A stretch of 64,000 nucleotides of DNA from Herbiconiux sp. A18JL235 (GCF_040939305.1 NZ_CP162511.1:3410001-3474000), one strand, 5' to 3'. Counted from the stretch's first letter, positions 28,070 to 36,968 are shown. Made by a program: numbers and translations. The notes: generated from the sequence alone by a model not told the origin.

Positions 28070-29067
28070 GTCGTGACACCCTCCCTCTCGAGCCGGCTGC
28101 TGCCGGCCCCGTTGTCGATCTCGTCGCTCGGCGTCTCGCCCTCGTCGCGCCGTGCGGTCGGGGCGCCGACGAGCGCCGCGCCCACCGCAGCGGCGGGGAA
28201 GCCCGCCGGCACCAGCTGCACCCGGCTCTCGAGCTCGAGTGAGGCCAGGAACGGCGACTCCACGGCCCAGGATGCCAGAACCCGCTGAACCTCCCCCAAG
28301 AGTCGTTCGCCGAGCGCGCTGAGCCCTCCGCCGATCATCACGACCTCCACGTCGACGGTCAGCACGAGCACGCGCACGGCTGCTGCCACGTTGTCGATGA
28401 GGAGCGAACGGATGCGCCCGGCCCGCTCGTCTCCCGCCTCGGCCGCGGCGAGCAGCGAGAGCACCGGAACCGCATCGTCGCTCGCCCACTGCCGCGCGAT
28501 CGCCGAGCCCGAGGCCACCGTCTCGAGGCAGCCGCGCTGGCCGCAGGGACAGCGCACCCCGGCCGGGTCGACGGGGATGTGCCCGATCTCCCCCGCCGCC
28601 CCGCGCGACCCCCGCCACAGCCGTCCGTCGATGACGAGCCCGGCGGCGAGACCCGTGCCGAGGTTCAGGTAGGCCATCGAGTGCGCGGGCACCGCCGCGC
28701 CCGTGGAGAGCAGGTGGTAGGCGCCGAGCGCCGCCGCCTTCACATCGTTCTCGACCTTCACCTCGCGGCCGAGCAGGCTGCTCAGCCGACCGCCCACCGC
28801 GAGCTCGTCGAAGCCGAGGTTCACGGCGTGCGCGACTGTTCCCGTCGCCACGTCGACCTGACCCGGGATGCCGATACCGATCGACTCGAAGTCGCCTGGC
28901 GCGATGCCCGCACGCTCGGCGATCGTGGCGATCCCGGTGAGTGCGGTGGCGATCACGGCGTCGGCGCCGAAGCCGGTGACCGAGCGCACACGGTCGACGA
29001 CCCGGCCCGCGGCGTCGACGGCCACGGCGTCGGTCTTCGTGCCGCCGATGTCGAGCCCGAGCCTCAC
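28057..29067 (-). CDS. nagK: ROK-family sugar kinase, probable N-acetylglucosamine kinase
   Basis: A 336-residue ROK kinase without a DNA-binding domain. Seen: the ATP loop LGLDIGGTKTD at the N-terminus, ENDVKAAALGAYH, NLGTGLAAGLVIDG, and the zinc motif CPCGQRGCLE. The GTG start at 29067 overlaps the nagZ stop (GTGA). Position between nagZ and nagB makes GlcNAc the likely substrate: NagZ or outside enzymes release GlcNAc, this kinase makes GlcNAc 6-phosphate, NagA deacetylates it and NagB finishes. The last 35 residues (TARRDEGETPSDEID and onward) are a polar tail not needed for the fold. Confidence 0.85.
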   Translation of the reverse strand: MRLGLDIGGTKTDAVAVDAAGRVVDRVRSVTGFGADAVIATALTGIATIAERAGIAPGDFESIGIGIPGQVDVATGTVAHAVNLGFDELAVGGRLSSLLGREVKVENDVKAAALGAYHLLSTGAAVPAHSMAYLNLGTGLAAGLVIDGRLWRGSRGAAGEIGHIPVDPAGVRCPCGQRGCLETVASGSAIARQWASDDAVPVLSLLAAAEAGDERAGRIRSLLIDNVAAAVRVLVLTVDVEVVMIGGGLSALGERLLGEVQRVLASWAVESPFLASLELESRVQLVPAGFPAAAVGAALVGAPTARRDEGETPSDEIDNGAGSSRLEREGVTTWLK

Positions 29068-30620
29068 GAGAAGACCTCCCAGGCGGCGAGCGCGTCGAGC
29101 ACTGCCTCGCCGATCAGGGCGGATGCGCCGAAGGTCGCCACCTGCCCGTAGCCCGATGGCGCTCCGGGCCAGCCCATGTCGACGGTGACGACGGTCGCGT
29201 GCCGCTCCCGGAGCGCGTCGACGAGTTCCACCACCCAGGGCCGCCTCGCATTGTCGCGCCCGACGAGCAGAACGCATGCCTCCTCGGGAATGCGACCGTG
29301 GAGCTCTGCGCGGGACTGCGCATCCGGCGTCTCGGTCACCGCCACGACGGTGAGCTCGCGCCAACCCGCGCGCTGCGCCGGCCCGGGCGCGAACGGCCCC
29401 CACGGCACGGCACCCACCGCTGCATTGGCTTCGGCGTCGACCCGCACGACGACCCACGGTCCCGAGGCTGCGGCAGCGGCATCCGCCACGCCTTCCTCGA
29501 CCCGGAACGCCGCCGCGGCCTGGGTCGCCGAGAGACCGCACCCGAGCCCGAACCCGTCGGAGTCAGGAGCCGACCTCGCGCCCTCACTCCATCCGGTTCC
29601 GCCGGGGCCCGCATCCTCCAGCGGGTTCGGCACCGGTGGGACGCGCACCCGCGAGCCGAGCTCGCGCACCCGCCACGCCGCATCCTCCACCCGCGCCTCG
29701 GGCAGCTCGCCTGCGGCGAGCGCCTCGGAGACCGCCGACACGATCTGCTCGAGCTGCTCCGCCGTGTTCTTCGTGCCGATGCAGAGCAGGTCGCAGCCCG
29801 CGCCGAGCGCGCGCACCGCGGCGGCGGGGATGCCGATCGTTCCGCTCGCTCCCGCCATGTCGAGCGCGTCGCTCACCACGACACCGTCGAACCCGAGCTC
29901 GTCGCGCAGCACCCCCTGCAGCAGGGGCGCCGAGAATGTCGCGGGGCCCGACGGGTCGAGCTGAGGCAGCAAGATGTGACTCGTCATGACCGTCAGCGCG
30001 CCCGCCTCCACCGCGGCGGCGAAGGGCACGAGCTCGCGCTCGCGCAGTTCGGCCGGCGACACCTCGACGCGGGGCAGCGCGAGATGCGAGTCCTGAGCGG
30101 TGTCGCCGTGGCCAGGGAAATGCTTGACGCTCGCGGCCACCCCGCGTGACTGCAGCCCCTGCACCCACGCTGCCGAGTGCCGGGCCACGAGCTCCGGCGC
30201 GTCGCCGAAACTGCGTACCCCGATCACGGGGTTCAGCGGGTTCGAGTTGATGTCGACATCGGGGGCGAAGTCGAGGTTCACCCCCACCTCGGCGAGCGCC
30301 GACCCCACCGCCTCGGCGACCGCCGTCGTCGCCGCGACGTCGTCGAGCCGCCCGAGCACCGCGTTGCCCGGGTAGGGCGCGCCGCGGTCGTAGAACAGGC
30401 GCGTGACGTCGCCGCCCTCCTCGTCGATGGCGATGAGCGCATCCGGGTTCGCCGCCCTGATGGCGTCGGTGAGCTCCCGCAGCTGCGCGGGCGAGACGAT
30501 GTTCTCGCCGAACAGGCACACCCCGGCGAGCCCCTCGCCGAGCAGCGAGGCCACCCAGTCGGGCAGCATCGGCCCGTCGAACCCGGGCAGCAGCGTGCGC
30601 AGGATGCTCGCGCGGCTCAT
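29064..30620 (-). CDS. nagZ: GH3 beta-N-acetylhexosaminidase (NagZ-like)
   Basis: A 518-residue glycoside hydrolase family 3 enzyme that removes terminal beta-GlcNAc. Seen: IAIDEEGGDVTRLF, VGVNLDFAPDVDIN, the His-Asp catalytic motif KHFPGHGDTAQDSH and the nucleophile segment GVVVSDALDMAG. There is no signal peptide, so it acts on imported chito- or muro-oligosaccharides. A C-terminal region of about 190 residues (from about 330) is extra compared with the 340-residue E. coli NagZ and is Ala-rich, as in two-domain GH3 enzymes. ATG overlaps the upstream permease stop. Confidence 0.92.
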   Translation of the reverse strand: MSRASILRTLLPGFDGPMLPDWVASLLGEGLAGVCLFGENIVSPAQLRELTDAIRAANPDALIAIDEEGGDVTRLFYDRGAPYPGNAVLGRLDDVAATTAVAEAVGSALAEVGVNLDFAPDVDINSNPLNPVIGVRSFGDAPELVARHSAAWVQGLQSRGVAASVKHFPGHGDTAQDSHLALPRVEVSPAELRERELVPFAAAVEAGALTVMTSHILLPQLDPSGPATFSAPLLQGVLRDELGFDGVVVSDALDMAGASGTIGIPAAAVRALGAGCDLLCIGTKNTAEQLEQIVSAVSEALAAGELPEARVEDAAWRVRELGSRVRVPPVPNPLEDAGPGGTGWSEGARSAPDSDGFGLGCGLSATQAAAAFRVEEGVADAAAAASGPWVVVRVDAEANAAVGAVPWGPFAPGPAQRAGWRELTVVAVTETPDAQSRAELHGRIPEEACVLLVGRDNARRPWVVELVDALRERHATVVTVDMGWPGAPSGYGQVATFGASALIGEAVLDALAAWEVFS

Positions 30621-31465
30621 CCCTTCACCGCCCCGCTCACGAGGCCCGAGGTCATGCGACCCTGCACCACGAGGAAGAACACGATGACGGGAATGGCCAT
30701 GAGCGTCGAACCCGCCATGATGGCGGCCCAGTTCGTGGTGCCCGTCACCTGCTGGAAGGTGCGCAGCCACACCGGCAGCGTCATCATCTCGGGGCGCGAG
30801 TTCACCACGAGCGCGAGCAGGAACTCGTTCCAGGCCTGGATGAAGCCGAACACCCCTGTGGCCACGAGGCCGGGCGCGAGGAGCGGGAAGGTGATGCGCC
30901 AGAAGGCGCCGGTGCGCGAGCATCCGTCGATCATCGCCGACTCCTCGAGCTCGACGGGAACGCCGTTGACGAAGCCGCGCAGGGTCCAGATGGTGAACGG
31001 CAGCACCGTCGCGACGTACACGAGGGTGAGACCGGCGATGGTGTTGAGCAGGTTCCAGCCGTCGAGCACGCGGTAGGTGGAGACGATCATCGCCTCGGCC
31101 GGGATCATCTGGATGATGAGGATGGCGAAGATGAACGACTTGCGGCTCTTGAAGCGGTAGCGGGTGACCGCGAGCGAGGCGAGGAAGGCGAACACCAGCG
31201 CGATGACGACCGTCGAGACGGTGACGAGCAGCGAATTGCCGAGAGCGGGGAGGAACGGCGCCCGCCCCGGATCGAAGATGACGGTCTCGTAGTTCGCGGT
31301 GGTGAGGTGCTGGGGCACGAAGTTCGGCACGCTGCCGCGGATCTCGTTGTTCGGCTGCAGGGAGGTGTTGACCATCCAGTACACCGGGAACACCGAGAAC
31401 AGGAACACCGCGATCGACGCGGCACCGAGCAGGATGCTGGTGAGCTTGCTGCGCGAGCGGGTCAT
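30617..31465 (-). CDS. Sugar ABC transporter permease, MalG type
   Basis: A 282-residue CUT1 permease with six membrane helices. The first helix follows a short basic N-terminus (MTRSRSK). The EAA coupling loop is ELEESAMIDGCSRTGAFWRITFPLL. It pairs with the preceding permease gene, overlapping by 4 bp (ATGA), and with the lipoprotein receptor. Genome context points to GlcNAc oligosaccharides or other amino sugars as substrate; that is inference. Confidence 0.93.
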   Translation of the reverse strand: MTRSRSKLTSILLGAASIAVFLFSVFPVYWMVNTSLQPNNEIRGSVPNFVPQHLTTANYETVIFDPGRAPFLPALGNSLLVTVSTVVIALVFAFLASLAVTRYRFKSRKSFIFAILIIQMIPAEAMIVSTYRVLDGWNLLNTIAGLTLVYVATVLPFTIWTLRGFVNGVPVELEESAMIDGCSRTGAFWRITFPLLAPGLVATGVFGFIQAWNEFLLALVVNSRPEMMTLPVWLRTFQQVTGTTNWAAIMAGSTLMAIPVIVFFLVVQGRMTSGLVSGAVKG

Positions 31466-32436
31466 TGCTCCTCCTCCTTGAGGCTGCGACGCACGTAGAA
31501 GACCGAGATGGCCACCATGAGGACGACCATGATCACGGCGATCGCCCCACCCGTGCCGTAGTCCCCACCGCCGATCGAGGTCTGGTAGATGTACACGCCG
31601 AGCGTCGAGGTCTGCTCCTTGATGCCGCCGATCCCCTGCAGCGCGAAGATCTGCGTGAACACCCGGAGGTCCCAGATCACCTGCAGGATGATGACGACCA
31701 CGAAGATCGAGCGCAGGTACGGGAAGACGATCAGCCGGAAGCGCTGCCAGGCACCCGCCCCGTCGAGCTGCGAGGCCTCGAGCACCTCGCCGGGCACCTG
31801 CGTGAGCCCGGCGTAGATGGTGAACGCGACGAAGGGAACTGCGCCCCAGGTCACGATGATCGTCGCCACCACGAAGAACGAGAACGGGTCGATGAGCCAG
31901 GAGTGGTTCGTGAAGTCCTGCCCGCTCACCGCCTCGAGCAGGTAGTTCACGACGCCGTACTGGGTGTCGAACATCCAGCCCCACACGATCGTGGCGGTGA
32001 GCGCGGGCATCGCCCAGGCCAGCAGCAGCCCCACCGACACGAGCAGCTTGAAGAAGCGGTTCACCCGGTTCATGAGCAGGGCGATGAGGGTGCCGAGCGT
32101 CATCGCGGTCACCACGTTGACGAGGCAGAACAGGATGCTCCTGCCGAGCACCGCCCAGAACTGCGGGTCGGAGAGCACCCGCTGGTAGTTCTCGAAGCCC
32201 ACGAATGGGGCGGGCCGGCCGAACACCTGGGCGCGGCCGAACTCCTGGAACGACATGATGAACAGCTGCACCAGCGGCCAGCCGATGACGGCGATGAGGA
32301 TGAGGCAGGCGGGCACGAGGAGCACCAGCGGTGTGAAGCCGCCGCGCTTGCGGCCCTTGCGGGGCTCGGGCCCCGTGGGGAGCTCTTGCAGCCCCCCGGA
32401 TTCGTGCTCGCGCACGAGCAGCACCGACGAAGTCAT
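31462..32436 (-). CDS. Sugar ABC transporter permease, MalF type
   Basis: A 324-residue CUT1 permease with six membrane helices after a 30-residue cytoplasmic N-terminus. The EAA loop is EVLEASQLDGAGAWQRFRLIVFPYL. The ATG at 32436 follows GGGAG with a 10-base spacer. A stronger AGGAGG lies about 40 bases farther upstream with no suitable start codon after it. The gap to the receptor gene (32437-32603) contains a stem-loop, which may lower permease expression relative to the receptor. Confidence 0.93.
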   Translation of the reverse strand: MTSSVLLVREHESGGLQELPTGPEPRKGRKRGGFTPLVLLVPACLILIAVIGWPLVQLFIMSFQEFGRAQVFGRPAPFVGFENYQRVLSDPQFWAVLGRSILFCLVNVVTAMTLGTLIALLMNRVNRFFKLLVSVGLLLAWAMPALTATIVWGWMFDTQYGVVNYLLEAVSGQDFTNHSWLIDPFSFFVVATIIVTWGAVPFVAFTIYAGLTQVPGEVLEASQLDGAGAWQRFRLIVFPYLRSIFVVVIILQVIWDLRVFTQIFALQGIGGIKEQTSTLGVYIYQTSIGGGDYGTGGAIAVIMVVLMVAISVFYVRRSLKEEEQ

Positions 32437-32504
32437 GTTCTGGGTACTCCCACTACGATTGCGCTTGTGCCTCTCACCTCCTAGGGCGATGGGCATCTGG
32501 GCCG

Positions 32505-32536
32505 GTGGAGGCCGATGTTCGCGCATCGGCCCCCAC
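32505..32536 (-). promoter_or_regulatory. Stem-loop between receptor and permease genes
   Basis: GGCCGATG pairs with CATCGGCC around a 6-base loop, extended by GTGG/CCAC after one mismatch. A smaller CTGAC/GTCAG stem lies at 32562-32575. Such elements commonly give excess receptor over permease. Confidence 0.55.
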
Positions 32537-32603
32537 CGTGTTGTCCGTCCGGCGCCGGGTCCTGACCGGCGTCAGGTCTGACCGGCGTCGGGTTCCGTCG
32601 GCG

Positions 32604-33884
32604 TCAGCTGTTGAGGATGCCGTCGATCTTCTCGTCGAGCGCCTTCGCCAGCTCCGTCACGTCGCCGCCCTGGGCGATGGAGACGAAGAAGTCCTGCAGC
32701 GCGCCCGAGGCCTCGACGTCGGCCCACTTGGGAGAGGCCGGCGTGAGCTTCGCGTTGGCCGCGGCCTCCGCGATGGCGGTGGCGACCTCATCCGTTCCGA
32801 GCGTGTCGGCGAGCGAGAGCTTGGCGGGAACGAGACCGTTCTCGCCGAGGATGGTCTGGTACTCGTCGCTCAGCATGATGGCGAGGGCATCCTTCGCGAG
32901 CTCGGGGTGCGCCGAGTTGGCCGACACCGCGATGTTCGAGCCGCCCGCGAAGACGTGGGCCGCTCCGCCGTCGGCACCGGGCAGCGCGTACACGCCGAGG
33001 TTGCCCTCCTGGTCGGGGCAGCCCGGTGCGTCGGCATCGGCGGGGGCGAGGATGGAGAACTTCACCCAGCTGGGCGCCGAGAGGTTCGCGATGGCGCCCT
33101 CGCAGTAGGGAACCTGCGGGTCGGTCTCGTTGCCGTCCTTCGCCGCGACGGAGGCCTTGGTCATGACCTCCTGCACCTGCTCGAGGCCCTTGATCGACTC
33201 GGGGCTCGAGAAGCTCGACGTCCAGGTGTCGCCGTCCTGCACCGCGATCTCACCTCCGGCCTCCCAGATGTAGGGAAGAGCGTTGTACCAGTCCTGACCG
33301 GGGAAGTAGATTCCCGAGACACCCGGGTTCGCCTCGGCGAGGGCGATGCCGTTCGAGACGTACTGGTCGAGCGTGGTGGGGACGGTGAGACCGGCGTTCG
33401 CGAGCAGGTCCTTCTTGTAGAACACCAGGCGGGCGCCGGAGTAATAGGGGGCCGCGTAGAAGGTGCCGTCGTAGCTGCCGGCCTCCACGAAACCGGGCAG
33501 CAGGTCGTCGCCGCCGAGCGCGTCGTACTGGTCGCTCAGGTCGAGGAATGCTCCGGCCGAGGTGAACGCCGCCGCCTGGGTGTTGCCCACCTCCACCACG
33601 TCGGGGCTGTCGGAGCCCGAGAGGTTGGTCGTGAGCTTGTCGACCAGGCCCGTCCACGACTGCTCCTCGATGGTGAGCGTCGACCCGGGGTGCTCGCTCT
33701 CGAAGGTGGTCTTCAGGTACTCCCGCGCCTCGTCGGGGGTGTCGGTGCCGTTCAGCCACACCCGGATGTCGGCGGTGTCACCGCCCGCCGCGTCGTCGCT
33801 TCCCGAACCGGAGCCCGCGCATCCGGCGAGCGCGAGGGCCGCCGTCACGCCGAGGGCTGTGACGGCGAGTGTCGTCTTCCTCAT
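32604..33884 (-). CDS. Sugar-binding lipoprotein of an ABC importer
   Basis: A 426-residue family 1 extracellular solute-binding protein. The signal peptide ends in the lipobox LAGC (Cys22), followed by a Gly/Ser linker. Seen: VRVWLNGTDTP-like start of the first lobe, SPDVVEVGNTQAAAF, YAAPYYSGARLVFYKKDLL and FAGGSNIAVSANSAHPELA, typical of the group that includes chitooligosaccharide receptors such as DasA and NgcE. The ATG has AGGAAAGG ten bases upstream. It is preceded by the ROK repressor gene on the same strand. Confidence 0.93.
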   Translation of the reverse strand: MRKTTLAVTALGVTAALALAGCAGSGSGSDDAAGGDTADIRVWLNGTDTPDEAREYLKTTFESEHPGSTLTIEEQSWTGLVDKLTTNLSGSDSPDVVEVGNTQAAAFTSAGAFLDLSDQYDALGGDDLLPGFVEAGSYDGTFYAAPYYSGARLVFYKKDLLANAGLTVPTTLDQYVSNGIALAEANPGVSGIYFPGQDWYNALPYIWEAGGEIAVQDGDTWTSSFSSPESIKGLEQVQEVMTKASVAAKDGNETDPQVPYCEGAIANLSAPSWVKFSILAPADADAPGCPDQEGNLGVYALPGADGGAAHVFAGGSNIAVSANSAHPELAKDALAIMLSDEYQTILGENGLVPAKLSLADTLGTDEVATAIAEAAANAKLTPASPKWADVEASGALQDFFVSIAQGGDVTELAKALDEKIDGILNS

Positions 33885-33938
33885 GGTGTTCTACCTTTCC
33901 TAGGGCGATGGGTGATGCAGGGTGCCGGCTGGGACCGG

Positions 33939-33987
33939 CGGGTGGTGCGGTGTTCTGGTGGTGCGTTCTTCGGGTGGTGCGGTGTTC
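33939..33987. repeat. 17-bp direct repeat pair
   Basis: CGGGTGGTGCGGTGTTC occurs at 33939-33955 and 33971-33987, with a similar but degenerate copy between them (period about 32 bp). It lies in the 117-bp gap between the repressor stop and the receptor start. Confidence 0.7.
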
Positions 33988-34001
33988 CGGGTCGCCTGCG
34001 G

Positions 34002-35126
34002 CTACGAGACCCCGAGCTGGCCGGAGAGCACCATCACCGCCGCGCCGCGCAAGACGATGTCGTGCCCGAGCGTGGTCATGCGCAGCGCCAGCGAACCGTG
34101 GAACTCGGCCATGGTGCGCCGGCGCAGCGTCTCGAGGGTCGCCGCGGAGAGCGGCCCGTCGAGGAGGTCGGAGGGCCCGCTGAGGATGATCTCGCTGAGA
34201 TCGAGCGCACCCACCACGGGGGCGAGCGCGATGCCGAGCCGCTCCCCCGCCTCGCGCAGGGCGAGGTCGCGTTCGCCCGCGTCGGCGCCGTCGAGGCGGG
34301 CGATGAGGTTCGGGATGCTCAGCCAGGTCTCGAGGCAGCCCCGCTTCCCACAGGCGCAGACGGCGCCCCCGTCGGTTCCCACCACGACGTGACCGATCTC
34401 GCCCGCGGCGAAGCGGCTGCCGAACAGCGGGGTGCCGCCCACCAGGAGGCCGGCGCCGACACCGTGACCGATGGTGACGAGCATCGCGTCGCTGTGGGCA
34501 CCGCCGAAGCTGTGCTCGGCCAGCACCGCGGCGTTCGCGTCGTTGGCCACGAGTGCCGGGAGGCCGAAGGCGTCACTCAGCTCGCGACGGAGCTCGACGC
34601 CCGCCCAGCCGAGGTTGGGGGCCGACAGCACCACACCGTCGAGGTCGACGATGCCCGGGGAGCCGACCCCGATGCCGAGCACCGGGGCGCTCGCCCGGTC
34701 GACGAGCTCACGTGTGAGCGCGATCACCTTCGCCAGCGCCTCGTCGCCCGTGCTGCCCGCGAGCTCGATCTCGGCGCGGGCGATGATGGTGCCGTCGAGG
34801 TCGAGCAGGGCGCCCGTGAAGAGCGAGTGGTCGGAGAGGTCGAGCCCCACGATCACGAAGGCGCTGCGGTCGAGGTCGAGCAGGGTGGCGGGCTTGCCGG
34901 GCCTGGCCTCCTCACGCTGACCGAGCTCGACGACGAGTCCGTCGGCGATGAGTTCGGCGACGAGGGCGCTCACGGTGACGCGGGTGAGCCCGGTCTCCCG
35001 GGCGATGTCGGCGCGGGAGCGCGTGCCGTCGCGGTAGAGCGTCTGCAGCACCAGGGAGCGGTTGTGGCCCCTGGCGTGCTCGGGGAGCACTTTCGAGGAG
35101 GGCCGTAACGGCTTCAGCGCTGTCAT
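34002..35126 (-). CDS. ROK-family transcriptional repressor (NagC-like)
   Basis: A 374-residue regulator. Residues about 20-75 are a winged helix-turn-helix (RSLVLQTLYRDGTRSRADIA, then GLTRVTVSALVAELIADGLV). Residues about 85-374 form a ROK sugar-sensing domain with IGVGSPGIVD, NDANAAVLAEHSFG, GHGVGAGLL and the zinc motif CACGKRGCLE. It heads the amino-sugar operon and is divergent from DUF2568-nagA. Two matching 19-bp operator candidates lie in the intergenic region, one of them overlapping its own promoter region. The inducer is probably GlcNAc or its phosphate. Confidence 0.92.
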   Translation of the reverse strand: MTALKPLRPSSKVLPEHARGHNRSLVLQTLYRDGTRSRADIARETGLTRVTVSALVAELIADGLVVELGQREEARPGKPATLLDLDRSAFVIVGLDLSDHSLFTGALLDLDGTIIARAEIELAGSTGDEALAKVIALTRELVDRASAPVLGIGVGSPGIVDLDGVVLSAPNLGWAGVELRRELSDAFGLPALVANDANAAVLAEHSFGGAHSDAMLVTIGHGVGAGLLVGGTPLFGSRFAAGEIGHVVVGTDGGAVCACGKRGCLETWLSIPNLIARLDGADAGERDLALREAGERLGIALAPVVGALDLSEIILSGPSDLLDGPLSAATLETLRRRTMAEFHGSLALRMTTLGHDIVLRGAAVMVLSGQLGVS

Positions 35127-35130
35127 GTTT

Positions 35131-35149
35131 GTTAGTAAAGCTTACGAAC
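35131..35149. promoter_or_regulatory. Candidate ROK operator 1
   Basis: GTTAGTAAAGCTTACGAAC is a 19-bp inverted repeat with one mismatch. It begins five bases before the repressor ATG on the minus strand. Confidence 0.65.
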
Positions 35150-35179
35150 ATAACCGGCGCAAGCATCCGGTCGCATTTG

Positions 35180-35198
35180 GTTCATGAACTTTACAAAC
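35180..35198. promoter_or_regulatory. Candidate ROK operator 2
   Basis: On the minus strand this reads GTTTGTAAAGTTCATGAAC and agrees with operator 1 at 14 of 19 positions, all changes being A/T or C/T swaps. It lies just upstream of the probable -35 of the divergent DUF2568-nagA transcript. Confidence 0.6.
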
Positions 35199-35223
35199 TC
35201 GAAACGCGGATGCGCGCGGCCCG

Positions 35224-35229
35224 TAGCAT
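35224..35229 (+). promoter_or_regulatory. -10 box of a probable leaderless promoter
   Basis: TAGCAT is followed by seven bases and the GTG at 35237. This spacing places the transcription start at or next to the start codon. Confidence 0.5.
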
Positions 35230-35236
35230 GGACTGC

Positions 35237-35626
35237 GTGCAAGACGACTCCCCCGCCCCCGGCGCCCCGCGCACTCCGCGCGCTCCTCGCGACGTGACGA
35301 TCGGCGTCAACGACGTCGTGCGATTCGTGCTGGAGCTGTTCGCCTTCTTCACCTTCGGGTTCTGGGGCTTCGTGGCGTGGCCGCTGCCCTGGAACATCGC
35401 GCTCGGCATCGCCACCCCTCTGTTCGCCGTGCTGATCTGGGCGCTGTTCCTCTCGCCGAAGGCGGTCATCCGCCTCGACGCATTCGGGCGAGGTCTCGTG
35501 GAGATCGTCGTCATGGGTGGGGCGGCGCTCGCCTGGCTCATGCTCGGGCAGCCCATCGTGGCCCTCGTGTTCGGCGTGGTGGCGGTGGTGAGCGGGGTCA
35601 TCGCGGGGCGCAAGGAGTTCTCGTGA
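35237..35626 (+). CDS. DUF2568 (YrdB family) membrane protein
   Basis: A 129-residue protein with a short Pro-rich N-terminus and four membrane helices, beginning NDVVRFVLELFAFFTFGFWGF. This matches the DUF2568/YrdB family of unknown function. The GTG at 35237 is preferred because it sits seven bases after a TAGCAT box (leaderless start); an ATG at 35228 is the alternative. Its stop overlaps the nagA GTG (GTGA). Co-transcription with nagA behind a ROK operator suggests it belongs to the amino-sugar regulon, although its role is unknown. Confidence 0.8.
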   Translation: MQDDSPAPGAPRTPRAPRDVTIGVNDVVRFVLELFAFFTFGFWGFVAWPLPWNIALGIATPLFAVLIWALFLSPKAVIRLDAFGRGLVEIVVMGGAALAWLMLGQPIVALVFGVVAVVSGVIAGRKEFS

Positions 35627-36870
35627 CCTCCGCGGTGCCGCTCGCGGCATCGGAGGTGACGCTCGTCGTCTTCGGCGCCCGCAGGCTCGACGCCGACGGG
35701 GTGGTGGAGGACTTCTGGCTCGCGGCCTCGGGCGAGCGCATCGTCGAGACCGGCACCGGCGACGGGTGGCGGCGGGTGGCCGGCGACGGCGCGGGCGCGG
35801 AAGGGCTCGGCTCGGGGCCGGCAGGACTCGGCTCGGAGGCCGGCGGTGGATCCGGCTACGGCTCCGGCTCCGGCTCCGGCGTCGAGCTCGTCGACGCGGC
35901 GGGCGGGTGGCTGACGCCAGGGTTCATCGACCTGCACGCGCACGGCGCGGGCGGATTCGCGTTCGACGACGGTGTCGACGCCATGCGGTCGGCCCTCGCA
36001 GTGCACCGCGCCCACGGCACCACCGGATCGGTCGTCTCTCTGGTGGCGAACCCCCCGCACCTGCTCGAGGCGAGCCTCGACGCCGTCGCGCGCCTCGCCG
36101 CCGACGACCCGCACGTGCTCGGCGCCCACCTCGAGGGCCCGTTCCTCGCCCCCGAGCGCAAGGGCGCCCACAACCCGCTGTTCCTCGGCCACCCCACGAA
36201 GCACCTCGTGCGCGACCTGCTCGCTGCCTCGGAGGGCAGGCTCGCGCAGGTCACCATCGCGCCCGAGCTCCCCGACGCGCTCGAGGCGATCGAGACCTTC
36301 GTGTCGGCCGGCGTCGTCGTCGCCGTGGGGCACACGGAGGCCGACTTCGACACGGCCCGCGCCGCCTTCGACCGCGGAGCGACCCTGCTCACCCACGCCT
36401 TCAACGCCATGCCCGGCCTGCACCACCGCCACCCGGGCCCAGTCGCCGCCGCCCTGGCCGACCCCCGCGTGACGCTCGAGATCATCGCCGACGGCGTGCA
36501 CGTGCATCCGTCGCTCATCGCGCTCGTGTTCGACGTCGCGCCGGGGCGCGTGGCACTCGTCACCGACGCCATGGCCGCGGCTGCAGCACCCGACGGCGCC
36601 TACCGCCTCGGTTCGCTCGACGTCGAGGTGACGCGGGGCCGCGCGGTGCTCGCCGGCGCCGACACCATCGCCGGCTCCACCCTCACCGCCGACGCTGCGC
36701 TGCGCACCGCCCTCGCCACCGGCGTCGACCCGGCGGCCGCCGTCGCCGCCCTCACGTCGACCCCGGCCCGCGTGCTCGGGCGCCCCGAGCTCGGCACGCT
36801 CCGCCCGGGCGCCGCTCCCCACCTCGTGCTCCTCACGCCCGACTTCGAGGTCACCCGCGTCTTCGCCTGA
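35623..36870 (+). CDS. nagA: N-acetylglucosamine-6-phosphate deacetylase
   Basis: A 415-residue amidohydrolase that deacetylates GlcNAc 6-phosphate to glucosamine 6-phosphate. Seen: the metal motif GFIDLHAHGAGG (His106, His108), HLEGPFLAPERKGAHNP with the metal Glu, VAVGHTEADF, THAFNAMPGLHHR and the catalytic Asp in LVTDAMAAA. Residues about 53-86 are a Gly/Ser/Ala-rich insertion in the N-terminal sandwich, not part of the family. The GTG start overlaps the previous stop. The transcript ends at a hairpin (36969-37000). Confidence 0.95.
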   Translation: MTSAVPLAASEVTLVVFGARRLDADGVVEDFWLAASGERIVETGTGDGWRRVAGDGAGAEGLGSGPAGLGSEAGGGSGYGSGSGSGVELVDAAGGWLTPGFIDLHAHGAGGFAFDDGVDAMRSALAVHRAHGTTGSVVSLVANPPHLLEASLDAVARLAADDPHVLGAHLEGPFLAPERKGAHNPLFLGHPTKHLVRDLLAASEGRLAQVTIAPELPDALEAIETFVSAGVVVAVGHTEADFDTARAAFDRGATLLTHAFNAMPGLHHRHPGPVAAALADPRVTLEIIADGVHVHPSLIALVFDVAPGRVALVTDAMAAAAAPDGAYRLGSLDVEVTRGRAVLAGADTIAGSTLTADAALRTALATGVDPAAAVAALTSTPARVLGRPELGTLRPGAAPHLVLLTPDFEVTRVFA

Positions 36871-36968
36871 CCCCACCGCCCACCCGCCCGCCTCGCACCC
36901 CCATCCTCCTCGCGGAGAAGGGGAGGACCCAGGAGGGGGGGCCCAGGAGGGGAGGGCCCGGAGACGCC

